DNA from: Fasciola hepatica | Lineage: Eukaryota > Platyhelminthes > Trematoda > Plagiorchiida > Fasciolidae | Assembly (NCBI GenBank): GCA_948099385.1 | Contig: CANUEZ040000116.1 | Span: forward strand, 12,463,001 to 12,527,000 | Length of the DNA stretch: 64,000 bases | Direction of reading: 5' to 3' | Shown here: positions 23,320-34,205 of the stretch, in pieces | Position numbering within the stretch: the first letter of the stretch is position 1 | Layout: each line of letters starts with the position of its first letter | The notes under the pieces: model-generated | What the model was told of the DNA's origin: nothing | Databases searched by the model: none | The model's input: the letters and a program-made list of their open reading frames with translations, nothing else | Made by a program: the position numbers and the translations under genes

Positions 23320-25480
23320 CAGACTTGTAGAGCAGCCCTCGAGGTCCACGACACTAGGCAGATTGGACGCTCACTTACTACACTTCGACTTTGAGATTCT
23401 CGGACTGGTTGCCGGAAAGTGTGCTGTGATCGAGCACAATCGTACAAACTCTGTGCCCCCGGTTGATGAACAAGAAGAGAGGAACACGATGGATTTCAGG
23501 AGTCTGTCATTCAACAACGGTGTAAATGTAACTTTATAGAAAATAAATATTTTATGGCAGACTAATTGTCATGCTCAACCATTGTGATAAAACACCTTGA
23601 AACAGGCTTTCTTTGACTACTATTTTGACGATGATGATGATGTTGTGTGCGTCGGTAAAGGATCATTTTGGGTCAAGCTGCCTAAACAAAAACCTGGTTC
23701 TTTTCTGATGGTCATAAACATTAAGCATCATGAGACAAAATCGCATTTAGTGGTGTTTCGCTTTTGTGCCACTAGAAAATAGCGAAAGGTAGTGAACAAA
23801 ACCAGAGTGCTTGAGCGCTAGGTGGGTGACTGCCTACCGACTGAACTGAACGGAACTGCTTCCGTCAGAAGAAAGTAAATTCAATAACTTTATTAACAGT
23901 GAAGGCGTATTTTTTGCATCTGTGAGAATTCTTCTTGGATGGCTGACAGGTTTGAAACTACTCCGTTCTCGCTCATAGCTTGTCCGTTGTACAAGGTGGT
24001 TCCCTTACCCAGTGGCGAATTTGAAGAACACCATCACCATAGTTAATAATCAGACCAGTCAACGAACAGACGGGGGTCGGTCATTCCAACAATTCATAAC
24101 CTTTGGGCCTGCTCCACATACTGCAATTTTTGATGGCTGATTCACCCGGCAATCACGTGATAAACAGATCAAGTAATAACAAGGTGATACGAAGATAAGC
24201 CGCGTAGGAGAGGGACTGGGGTGATGGTAAGGGTGAGGATGGAGGTAGGTTCAGTCGAAGGAGTGTCATAGACTAGAACAGATAAACCTTAACTTCCGCC
24301 TTTTGTGCACGTACCCCTGTGTGACTAAGTTCCACGACCGACTGATCCGGCGACAGATGGTGGCTATGGTGCACGTGTCGCAAAACGTGTGTGAATCTGT
24401 CGTGTTTTCAAGTTTTGGTTTATATCTGAAGCATTTGTGTAGAGAGTATCTGTACCACACGTACTTATCAATCCCGGAAAGCTTGTTGAGTAAGAAAATT
24501 GGAAGTTTATTTTTAATATCGCTCACACACGTATAACTCAACCGGGCAGAATCATCGCCTGTAAAAACAAGAGTTTAAGGGTTCATGAGGTGATACATCT
24601 TTAATCCCATTTGAATCGTATGGAGTGTGAACGGACGAAGAGGCCAGTTGTAGAATCACGCGGTGATTCTTGCAAAGTTATTTCGTCGGTTAACACGGTA
24701 GACCAGGTAACTACAGCCTTTTACTCTTTTCTAGAAAAACGAACAAGCGGCGATGAAGGAAAATTGCAATTAGTCACTGGGCTAAGCATAATAGAGCACA
24801 ATAACTAAAATTGCAGACATAGGTGTTTAGAATATCACCGAAGTGATCATTATTTAGAGTGACAAAAATAACTGTCAACGTGAAGATCCTGAAAGAGCAT
24901 TTCTTGTTAGTCACGATGACTATTCTTTAAAGTCGATCCAAAGGAAAGTAAATAATGAATTAAAAACAATATTTTGTTGCAGAATAACCAAAATCACTAC
25001 CGTAGTCCTGATTTATTGTGAAAATTCCGCAAAAATTAGATAACTACGTCGGTCAATGCAATCGGAGGTTGCTGACAAGTGACTACTGAAACCGGATTGC
25101 CACCACTCATCTGAGATCAATCATTCAGATAGAAAACACAACTATTTATTGTGCCACGATATCATGGAATGAATACACATTCCTTCAGTCGAAAATAACA
25201 AGAGCTGAGAATACGGACAAATCCAGAACCACTGTCTATCAATCCGAAACCAGTCAGTTATCTGAAAGCTCTAACCTATTCAGGCTCACCCCACTCCACT
25301 GTACTCTACTTTACTCTACTCCATTCCACGCTATTACACTTGATTTTACCTTGAGTCGTTTTACTTGACGAGCTTCCTCAATCTGTCAGAACCAAAAGAT
25401 TGATGGGACTGATATGAAGATAGATCACAGTATCTTGAAGCTCAGAGCGCTTAGCTTTTTATTTACTCACATTTTAGTAT
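23320..25480. other. no recognisable gene
   Basis: Frames at 24266-24541 (minus) and 24303-24536 (plus) overlap and neither has supporting signals. A short imperfect run of ctctactc-type units lies near 25287-25330. Confidence 0.4.
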
Positions 25481-25490
25481 ATAGCAGCAG

Positions 25491-25601
25491 TGCAAGTTTT
25501 CAAGTATGGGATCACGGTCTTTTGAGGGCTGCCAATTTAGGAAACAAGGAATTGAGCCCGGGACGGAAGGGAGCAAAGCTTTCACTGGATGATCATTTCA
25601 G
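25491..25601 (+). CDS. possible internal exon
   Basis: A pyrimidine-rich acceptor (ttttatttactcacattttagtatatagcag, pieces within 25456-25490) and a strong donor (TTTCAG|GTAAAT at 25602) bracket an open frame of 37 codons. The product contains FQVWDHGLLRAANLGNKEL followed by a Lys/Asp-rich end. No domain is recognised. An adjacent frame at 25704-25922 looks protein-like, but its phase does not join with any acceptor I can see. Confidence 0.3.
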
Positions 25602-25609
25602 GTAAATGG

Positions 25610-27260
25610 GTGTACTTAATCGCAATCGACCCCAGATAGCCATTATCGTCGGTGTCCGCACGGTATACTGAGCAACGGCGTTCGCGTTGGTACAAATGTT
25701 CGGTTGTCGCGCGTCGGGCAGAAAATACCATTAGAATCGTGCCTGATTCTTACCCTGTCATCGACTGTCCATGCACAACAACAGAGTAATCAACAATGGT
25801 ACGCCATACTTGTGATTGAGATTGATGAATCAATGATCTGTTCATTATTTGGGCCCAAAATCAGTGATAAATTAGATGAAAAAGTTGTTACATTTAACCA
25901 TTATTTATCTAATCCCAACTAAACCTTATATGTGGAGTGAAGCCAACTCACGAGGCAATTCTAAATCACGAAAAGTGAATTTCAGCACTGTATACGACAC
26001 GGTATCGTTCCTGCTTAGGAAAATTCGGGACAGCTTTTGTTTCTGGTTCAATGGGTTCCAGAACTGTGAACTTTTGTCTGAACAGGCTAGGGCTGGTAAC
26101 TGCCAATCGAGAAAAACGCGTGAACCACGATCCCATCACTTGGCTTATTTGAACGCCTAATGCAATGATGGCAGGACAAACAGTTGTCCGAAAATGAAGA
26201 GATAATCCTGCCATCCTTGTTTACTCAAAAGGTGAGTGCTCGTGAATGACACCTAGCATCATGTCTATTCTGCTTCCCATGGTTTGACGCGTTACTCCCT
26301 TATTTACTGGTGCTCGGATAGCGTATTTTTGCTGGCATCATTCCATCGGGAAAGATAGTATTGTTGAAAAACTAATGAAGGATTCTCATTTTCACCAGAT
26401 AAGCTTCCCGGCATTAACTGCTAAACTCCTAAACTATCTCCCCAGTTAATGCAGAAAGAATACAGTCGAGTGACCAGCTTGATCACTCCACATTCATCTC
26501 GCTTGTTGTCCTAGAAATCCCGCTTCTGTCCTCTTCAAATTCATGCACCGCACGAAAGCTATTTGTAAATCTTGTTACCGCATTTTCGATGAATTCTTTT
26601 TCTAGTTCCTCTCACGGTTGTGTGCGTACAAATTATGACTGAAAGTCAAGTCTGTTCAGGCCCAGAGCACCAAGTAATGCTTCGGACTCGTCCTGCTTTC
26701 AGGTTCATTTCCATATGTGTTCGTTTCGTGAGCATCCTGACCGGGCAATCACCATAATGACAGCTGATCTGGTGGGCACGTATGCAGCAAATATTCATTA
26801 AATATTTCATTTATCTTATTATCACGCAGTCATCTGCAGATTACGAGAGTTGACAACAATCAGCGTGGATGTGCATTTGATTCTGATTGTTGACACACAC
26901 CAAATGAATGAGTTGTATCTAGTCGGGAAACCTGATGAAAACACTTAAGAGGTAACTGGCTTAGAAAATGAAGCAAACCTGTTCAGTGATTGCTGAGAAA
27001 TCCGACAGTGTATCCTTATGGAATTTGGATCCATTGAAAATAGGATACGTTATTCAACTTTTCCTATTTTGACTCCCATTGATACCAAAAGATATTTGCT
27101 TGATGTGATTATTGGTGCAACGGTTGCTCTAGTGTCTAATTACTGGTGCAAGTCCAGTAGTCAGCGTCATCAGATCTAGAATTCTGTACCTAATCATGTG
27201 TCTATCCTAGCGCAGCATAACTGCCTGTTTATGATTCGATCGATCCTTTTATGAAATAGC
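25610..27260. other. no gene that can be supported
   Basis: Overlapping frames at 25876-26160 (plus) and 25966-26214 (minus) are both protein-like. A consensus plus donor (AAAG|GTGAGT) lies at 26241-26242, but stops separate it from the plus frame. No family was recognised. Confidence 0.3.
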
Positions 27261-27267
27261 TACTTAC

Positions 27268-27546
27268 CAGTCTTCGGTACTTCATTCTTAGTGACAAAAT
27301 AACAATCATCGTTTGGGATATCTATCTCTACGATATCATTGTTAAAGGCCCAAGCACAAACTCTTACGGAAACTTCGCACTGGACCGAAAACGTGATAAT
27401 TGGTGAAGGCTGCCGTTTGGCAATAAGATCTGCTTGAAATTGAAAAGCATTGCATCCCATAGAGTGACGTCCGAAACATGAAAACCACAAAGTCAAGGGG
27501 TGAGGGCTCGTGAGATGTGTCCATTCAGATGTAAATTGTTCCGCTC
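27268..27546 (-). CDS. putative internal coding exon
   Basis: The minus strand is open for about 92 codons up to a consensus donor (GACTG|GTAAGTAG, intron starting at 27267), and the exon leaves after one base of a codon. A weak acceptor (ctatttgag) can be placed near 27547. The product has a globular, mixed composition with alternating hydrophobic residues (for example SVQCEVSVRVCAWAF and IVEIDIPNDDCYFV), which suggests beta strands, and several Cys. I do not recognise the family. The opposite strand is not open over the same length. The call rests on composition and the perfect donor; the 5' limit is uncertain. Confidence 0.42.
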
Positions 27547-27549
27547 AAA

Positions 27550-28600
27550 TAGATTTTCTTCACTTTTTCTACCCCTCAGTAAATCTTCATGTTAAAATGC
27601 TTGATCTTACAGGAATAAAAAGTCTGAAAGAATCGGTTTGCACAATATATTCATGATCATTTTGTTGACTCTTTACTACTATAAACTATGATGAACGAAA
27701 CAGTCTAAATATTCGAGGTAAAAAGAGCCTTCGAAATCACGACCCAGTTACAGAGCAGCTAGTATCAGACCGATAGGAAAGGCAAAAAAACCCTTCTTCA
27801 AGGCAGTGCTAAAGTAACGGACTATTCACGTTTCTCACGTAGATCACTGATGTGCTCGTGAGTGACTAACTGCTCAGCGAATGCTCATATCGTGATAACT
27901 GATGGGAAATTCGTTGCTTGGGGAATGACAATGTTTCTTTTTCCACTTCTGTGAACTTATCTCCCCTCACTCTCATCACCCAGATCGAAATATATTCAGC
28001 CATTCCGTGAGGTCAAAAAAGGTTTGGTTCTCTTATTTTCTTCCATTAACTTGGAGTGGATTGGTTGGTCACTGACATTTTTAAAACAACCCCAAGACTG
28101 AAGTGGGTCGCTGTTGTCTGTAAAAAAAACAAGTGTCACCAATGACATGCTAAATTACGTTGTTTTCGGTTTATTCCATCGCATATTGTAGTGAGGCTAA
28201 TCCATGCGCCGTGGACAGCAGCTGGTGGTTCATTCCTTCTCCATCCGCTCTACACTCGCGCATCCGAGACCTGCCTGTGTCATGCTCTGCACTGCCACTG
28301 TTCACCAATCACATGTTGCCTACTTGTGTAATAATGATATTGATTAATAAGTTTCGTTCATTTGAGAGCTTCTTGCGCTTGTGGTTGCCGTACAATGATT
28401 CAGAACGCAAGTTCATCTGTACGAACGCGCTTTTGTTCTGCCTATCGGATTTGGGATAAAACAATTTATCATTTTGTTTGCATGTTTCCGTTTGTGTGTT
28501 TGTACTTTCTATCAGAAAGCGAGAGAATAGAGCCAAACACTTCATCCTCATCAGTTACACATCCAACTGCTCATTGTACCCATAAATTACAGGTCATGAT
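27550..28600. other. no recognisable gene
   Basis: Short frames only. The plus frame at 28362-28763 runs into repeat B and is not a gene. Confidence 0.4.
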
Positions 28601-28624
28601 TTTCAGAACTGCTAGATCGGCTTT

Positions 28625-28780
28625 GATCAAAAGGTTGTCAGCATGGAATTTACACCTTAACTTCCCGAGTTCAAATCCCTATACCACCAGTCACTTCCTT
28701 GTTAGGCAGCCTTTGACTGACCGTGACCCCCTCCCAGAAATACTGTACAGTTTCGTGCAATAAATCAAGAAAGTTAAGGA
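28625..28780 (+). repeat. repeat B copy 2 (tRNA-like SINE)
   Basis: An A-box-like region (aaggttgtcagcatgg) is followed by the B-box gagttcaaatccc, the signature accaccagtcact, the block ttaggcagcctttgactg, ccccctcccagaaatactg, and a tail ending in caataaatcaagaaagt. The same order is seen in copies 3 and 4. Confidence 0.6.
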
Positions 28781-28789
28781 TTATTTATT

Positions 28790-29710
28790 TACGACACTTC
28801 ACTGCGTAAGCTTCGAATAAATTACCGGTGGCAACCAAGTGATGCGAGCCTCTGTGATGAGCGTGCAGTGACAGATGATATTTTTACTTCTCTCAAAGAT
28901 TTCAGAATTAAAAGGGAACTGAAATTAATTGACTGTATCTCATCCACGAGCTAAATGGTACCACTTCAGTTACATATCGTAAATTGGCTGTACATGTTCA
29001 GGGTGGTCACTTTTTGACGAGGAAATCAAAACTATAGCGCAGAGCAGTGTATCATGTACCCGACAGAAATTTGACTAAAAATCAACTTTAGTCATTAGGG
29101 ACACCTAGGTAATATAATGTTGTATACCATTCATCCACTGATTCGCAGATTGATAGCATGTAGTTGAAATGGTAGTCAAATTTCGAACTCAAAGTTCCGG
29201 CCGGCTGGTATACAGATAACAAAAAGCTGATTCCTCTAACTGCAACATGGTTGCATCCAGTCCTCTCCCTTAGGGTTAAACTTCATAGACTGGCGAGCAG
29301 CATATGGAAGGGAAAGGACAAATGGGAAAAAACAAAGAAAAGATAGACAGACAGACAGAAAGGATGAATATCACTCATTGCGGCCCATATTCGACTGAAG
29401 AGAAGGATAAATAAGCTACGAATAACTAAAGGAACAGAGTTACCGTACCGGACCATGATAGATCCACATGTACAAAAAAGCAGGGCACAGTGAAGTGAAT
29501 TATTTGATACTTCCGTGTATTTCATGTGTTATAAAAATGTTATGCGCACGTTTTGATGAATATTTGCTATCCGGTGGGTCTGATCGTATTCGAAATTTGA
29601 TCGAAAAAGTTCAAGTAATAACGGAAATGATGGCCTGATTCCCTGGGTTCAGCCAGAATAGGGACGGAATGTGCCGACTGGCTGGCTCTTAACTGATTAG
29701 AAATAGCAGA
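28790..29710. other. no recognisable gene
   Basis: A short (GACA)n run lies near 29345-29360. The minus frame at 29283-29525 has no support. Confidence 0.4.
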
Positions 29711-29714
29711 GAAA

Positions 29715-29716
<2 letters not shown>

Positions 29717-29772
<56 letters not shown>
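29717..29772. repeat. (AT)n microsatellite
   Basis: About 28 AT dinucleotides. Confidence 0.95.
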
Positions 29773-29775
<3 letters not shown>

Positions 29776-29779
29776 GCGT

Positions 29780-30695
29780 CTTCAAATGCACGATGAAACG
29801 AATTAAAATAAACGATGTTCTATGCATATGGTCATTATCAAGTGGTAGTCCACTGGGTCTCTTTCCACGAGGTCTTTTCAATAATTGTCCGTACAAAAGA
29901 ACCAAATCATCGTTTACCGAGCAACAGATCAGTTTCTGTGAGAAATGGTTTACCTGACTGAAGAAAAATTACTAGGAGAAAGCGAACAAGCGAAAAGTAA
30001 TTCACTTCCTACCCCAGTACTCAACATGGTGTGCATGAAATAAAAACTGAAGGTCTCCATTCATGTTTCCAAGCAGTCTGCTTGCACCATGACCATGGAA
30101 GCAATGCAGACGACTACACGTCATTCTTGTGATTAAATGAAAAATAGTTTCTTTGACAGTTAAAAAATGAATAAGTAAAAAGGGCTGAGAAAATCAATCA
30201 GTGAATAAAAATGGAGTTTCATGGAATGTATTTTTTTTGTCAACTATTTTTCTCCATTAACCAATCTAAATATCGGTTTCGCTCTCGATCGTTCTCTCAA
30301 CAGTTTTCACTTGTCCCATGGAATCTTTCCTTCAGGTAGCTGCTTTTCCCGTGGAAAAGAACTAAAATGTGGCCTATTTCAAGCACATCAAGGTGAAAAT
30401 GAATAGTATTTGGAAGCTTGATTTTGGAACCATCTAATCGGGAGTAACAACTGCATTTGCTTAGATGGACAAGTCCAAAAGCAGTGTAGCAGCAATATGT
30501 CTGAAACTCATTTTATTCAACTGATAACACTTAGACAAAAATGGTTCTGTCACAGAGATATGTTTCGGCCTATATTTTCTATTCCGTTATAGAAAGCTTG
30601 AGTGGATTGGAAGGGATATACTCTACAGCCTTAATTGTCTGGATTAGGGGGTAACCATAATCTTGACAATATCAGTGGAGAACCACCAACTGAGT
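29780..30695. other. no recognisable gene
   Basis: Short frames without domains or splice signals. Confidence 0.4.
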
Positions 30696-30699
30696 CACG

Positions 30700-31010
30700 T
30701 GTAGTACGCGTGGGTGGTCAAACAGACAATACGCTGGACTACAGACCTTTGTGTCCTAGGTTCGAGTCCAGTTCAGTTCAGTTCACTCAGCCACCAACCT
30801 CAAACTTCTATGCTCTGGTTTTGGTTGCCACCACTCTGCATCACCCAGTTGCTTCTGAAAGATTAGAAGTATACAATGTAAATCATATCAATTATGAAGG
30901 GTTCGAATCCTGTCACCATCGGTCACTTTTACCATTGAGTAGCCTCTAATTGGTTGGAACCCCCTCCTGAAATATCGCACAGTTATTACACAGTAAAAAG
31001 GAAGTAAAAA
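30700..31010 (+). repeat. repeat B copy 3, apparently two tRNA-like heads
   Basis: The first head contains gggtggtcaaacagacaat, ctggactacagacc and the B-box aggttcgagtcc (about 30758-30769), followed by an (AGTTC)n run. A second B-box, gggttcgaatcc (30899-30910), leads into the family signature tgtcaccatcggtcactttt, then agcctctaattggttgg, ccccctcctgaaatatcgcac and a poly-A-like tail with agtaaaaaggaagtaaaaag. The two heads about 140 bases apart suggest a dimer or a nested insertion. Confidence 0.6.
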
Positions 31011-31019
31011 GCTTGGTAC

Positions 31020-32490
31020 AGATTACTATTATCAGAAAGGCGTAGTAGATTACTGTCTAATATCAATGTGACAACCAGCGGTGGTAGGCTCCAAACTTTG
31101 TCTGTTGGAGATGACAGAGGTTTGTAGAATTCGACCAACACTGGTCGGGCTAGCAAGCAGAAATAACTTATGGATCTACCGTACTCCGGGTCAAGTTTTA
31201 GTTTTCAGCTATCCACAGAGATCCGCCTGATGCCGGGACTAACAACACTTTCCGTACTTTTTCGACACAAATAATTACTACGCGCCTCGGCTTGACTGGG
31301 ACACCAGTATGCCATTTTGAAAATAGACAAATAAAGGTCGAATAGAAACTGGGTAAAATTGTCCGTCTTAGAAAAGACGGACACTCTAGGTGTTCATACA
31401 AGCTTTTCTGCAGAAGTAGTTCTTCGTGATCAGATTGGGAAGGCTAAGATCCAATATTGTCCGCTCTTCCGATGCTACTGTCTTCATTTCTGAGCGAATC
31501 ATTTTAGCGTCTCAACAACTTGTTTTAGGCCGCTGAGGAACAATAATCACAAGTCACTCCAGAAGTCCCCGGTTTGGAACCGTACCCTGCCGTTTAAATA
31601 TCCATCGCGGTAGTTCTTGCTTTGCCGCATACTTCTTTAGGAAATATTATACTATTTTTGTGTGCCCTACTGATAGAGTAGACAGACTTTTGTTTTTACG
31701 AGTATTGCTAATGGTCATTCTGTCCTCGTTAAGAACAGAGGTTATCACTGATTCAAATGGAAAAAAATTCCCACTCGTCGTAGTTATCGCTACGCCTACG
31801 GTCGATCAGTTATGATCACTTCAGGCAGACGGTCAACCTCTCAACGTGTCAGCGGCTGAAAAGAATTTTGGCTTGTCGACTCTAACTAGGTCCAGACAAT
31901 CACCACGCCTGCAACACAAATCAGAATGGTAACGGTGGGAACGCGGGAAAAAAAACGGACTGAGTGCAGTCAACTGAGCCAAGCGCAGTTCAAGTGACTC
32001 AGTGACTATATCGGTGACACCATAAAAGTGCTTTTTTGTGTTCGTGTCTGTATGGAGTACGTATGCAAGCTGTGGGCCGACTTTTCAGTCGTTACACGTA
32101 AAAATACAAACAAGAAAGCTTGTTGGAACCTGTCGGTTCTGGCCATATAAACTACGCTCTACGTCATCGCCCACAACATGAAAACCAAAGGTATGTTTAG
32201 CAGATGTAAGAGCAGGATTGCATTATTTATTTCGTCAAAATGATTACTGGAATGTAGCGAGAAAATGAAGCATGACAAAGTGCCACTGATAACTGTCCCC
32301 TTTTTTAATGAGTATCCGCATCCGTTGTATACGTAACAAGTTACATGGGAAATTTTCGATTTCCTCAAGCGTTAATTAACTAAAATCCACCATGATATTT
32401 TCGTTAGACAAAAACATTCTGTGTGACCAAAAGGTCAATGCACACCAAAGTTGTTTGCTAGACGGCAGTTCAGCTTTGCGAATTTTTGTA
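31020..32490. other. no recognisable gene
   Basis: Short frames only; no repeat family was identified. Confidence 0.4.
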
Positions 32491-32496
32491 GGATCG

Positions 32497-32498
<2 letters not shown>

Positions 32499-32538
<40 letters not shown>
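32499..32538. repeat. (AT)n microsatellite
   Basis: Twenty AT dinucleotides. Confidence 0.95.
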
Positions 32539-32540
<2 letters not shown>

Positions 32541-32549
32541 TGTATACTA

Positions 32550-34050
32550 TTCCTGAACTTGTCACTTTTCATTTTTTTTCATATAGGCCAATTCTTGTGT
32601 ACCTTCACGCACAATCACACTGGTAGAACCGGTCGGAAATTTTTGAAGCCCTCCGAAACACCAGTTGAGCACGAGCATGCCACTCCCTGCTGGGTCGCCA
32701 ATCTGATTCGCCTTCTTATCACATGTCTGCTCAGTCTCCACACATGATTGGGCAAGGGTGGACAGCCCACGAAGCCCGGTGAGATTCAGTCAATCATGTT
32801 AGCTGGAGCTCTAGCGAGAATTTACCTCGAGCACGGCGTTGTACTGAATCTATGGGTGGAGTAATAAGGGTTGCGAAGCAGAGACCGGATGAACAGACCG
32901 GAACTCAGCAGACAGACAATGAAAGATACAAAAGAATCAATCATTGTCATGAGAAGAGGACCACGAACCGCATTCCAAACTGGATCAGTTGAAAGATAGC
33001 GGGCAGCTTTTCAGATGGGCCGAATGAGTTCATATTGCTATGCCTTTCATCAGTGTGACCATTTTCTGCCAGGTAGCCAAAACAGTGGACATGAAGTTAA
33101 TATTCTGGAAAGTTTGCTGACAATCATAAGCCAGTATTTGTCATTTTTCTTTGGATACATATAACTGGAGCTGGAAAAACAAGTGTGTGGTAAAATAGCT
33201 GGGTCACATTGAGATAACCTAGCAGCTCATCGTTACGCTGGTATCAGTTTTTCTTCATACATGCTTACATATGAGTGTAGTGAACGGGAAATATTACATA
33301 GCCTTAAAAGTCCCCACTACAGTATTGCGAATAACCAGCAGCCGTGATGCTGAGACTTGGAGTGGAGAACCACTTGAATTCAGATATAGTACCGAGACAA
33401 GTGACAGCGAATCAGCACTACCAATGGGACTGGCGATGGCGAGGTTCGAACCTCTGATCGCCTATGCAACTCGTCCATCATCGATCATCACCCACTTAAC
33501 TTCATTGTACATATAAACAATCAGCCAAGCACATATTCTTCTTGGTTTACAAAAGATACTCTAATCAAGGTGTCTTTCGATTTTTCTACCTAATTTGATG
33601 TAGCTCTTCATCAGTTTCGTCTATTCCCGTCCAAATAAGCGAAATGAAAAAATAAATAGACTGAATTTAAAAAACTTGGTTTTTTGAGGGTATCCAAAAA
33701 ATACCCACTGTCTGCTGCGGTGATTAAGAAGTTAAAGAAATTTGATGACACGAAATCGGTGATATCTCGTCGGAATAAGCGATCAAATGGATCCCCAAGC
33801 AAAAAGATGCACAGGACGCTCACGCTGGAATCAAAACTTTGGCGACTGTTGACCTAATAAATTGACTCAAACCTGTCAAAAACAATTTCCTTATCATTCG
33901 AATTCGGTTAGTCAATTGGAATTGGATACTTGGGTGAGTGAGGAAACGAGTAGACAGAGCAAATGCGTATGAACTCATTGAACAAGTCGACACACACCCC
34001 CCCACACGCGCGAATATGTCTTTGTAAAATAACAACACACCCACCGGTTA
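32550..34050. other. no gene that can be supported
   Basis: The plus frame at 33271-33516 contains ggttcgaacc (33444-33453), a B-box-like palindrome that may mark another tRNA-derived fragment. Nothing else was identified. Confidence 0.35.
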
Positions 34051-34051
34051 G

Positions 34052-34205
34052 TCAGACAATCGTGGTAGTGGCAACAATGCTCATATTATTCGCTGCGACG
34101 TTCACTCGTTTTAGCTGTCGTCGGATCTGGGGCACCTTGCTGAATGAACTCCTCGGTGGTGGCGACACAGATGATTCGTCTAGTTTGAGTTCAACTAATC
34201 CTTAG
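34052..34205 (+). CDS. possible terminal exon with a membrane segment
   Basis: A candidate acceptor (ccaccggttag at about 34051) opens a plus frame that ends in TAG at 34203-34205. It encodes a hydrophobic stretch (TIVVVATMLILFAATF), then basic residues (SCRR), then a short acidic Ser-rich tail. This is the pattern of a single-pass membrane protein with a short cytoplasmic end. No family is recognised. A minus-strand Ser/Thr/Gln-rich frame at 34195-34500 ends convergently with it. Confidence 0.25.

Noticed and set aside
32451..32747. Plus frame with an Ile-Tyr repeat resembling a membrane segment
   Set aside because: The repeat is the AT microsatellite at 32499-32538; the rest has no supporting signal.
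33444..33453. ggttcgaacc as another repeat A or B copy
   Set aside because: Only the palindromic B-box core matches; neither the A-box nor the family tails are present.
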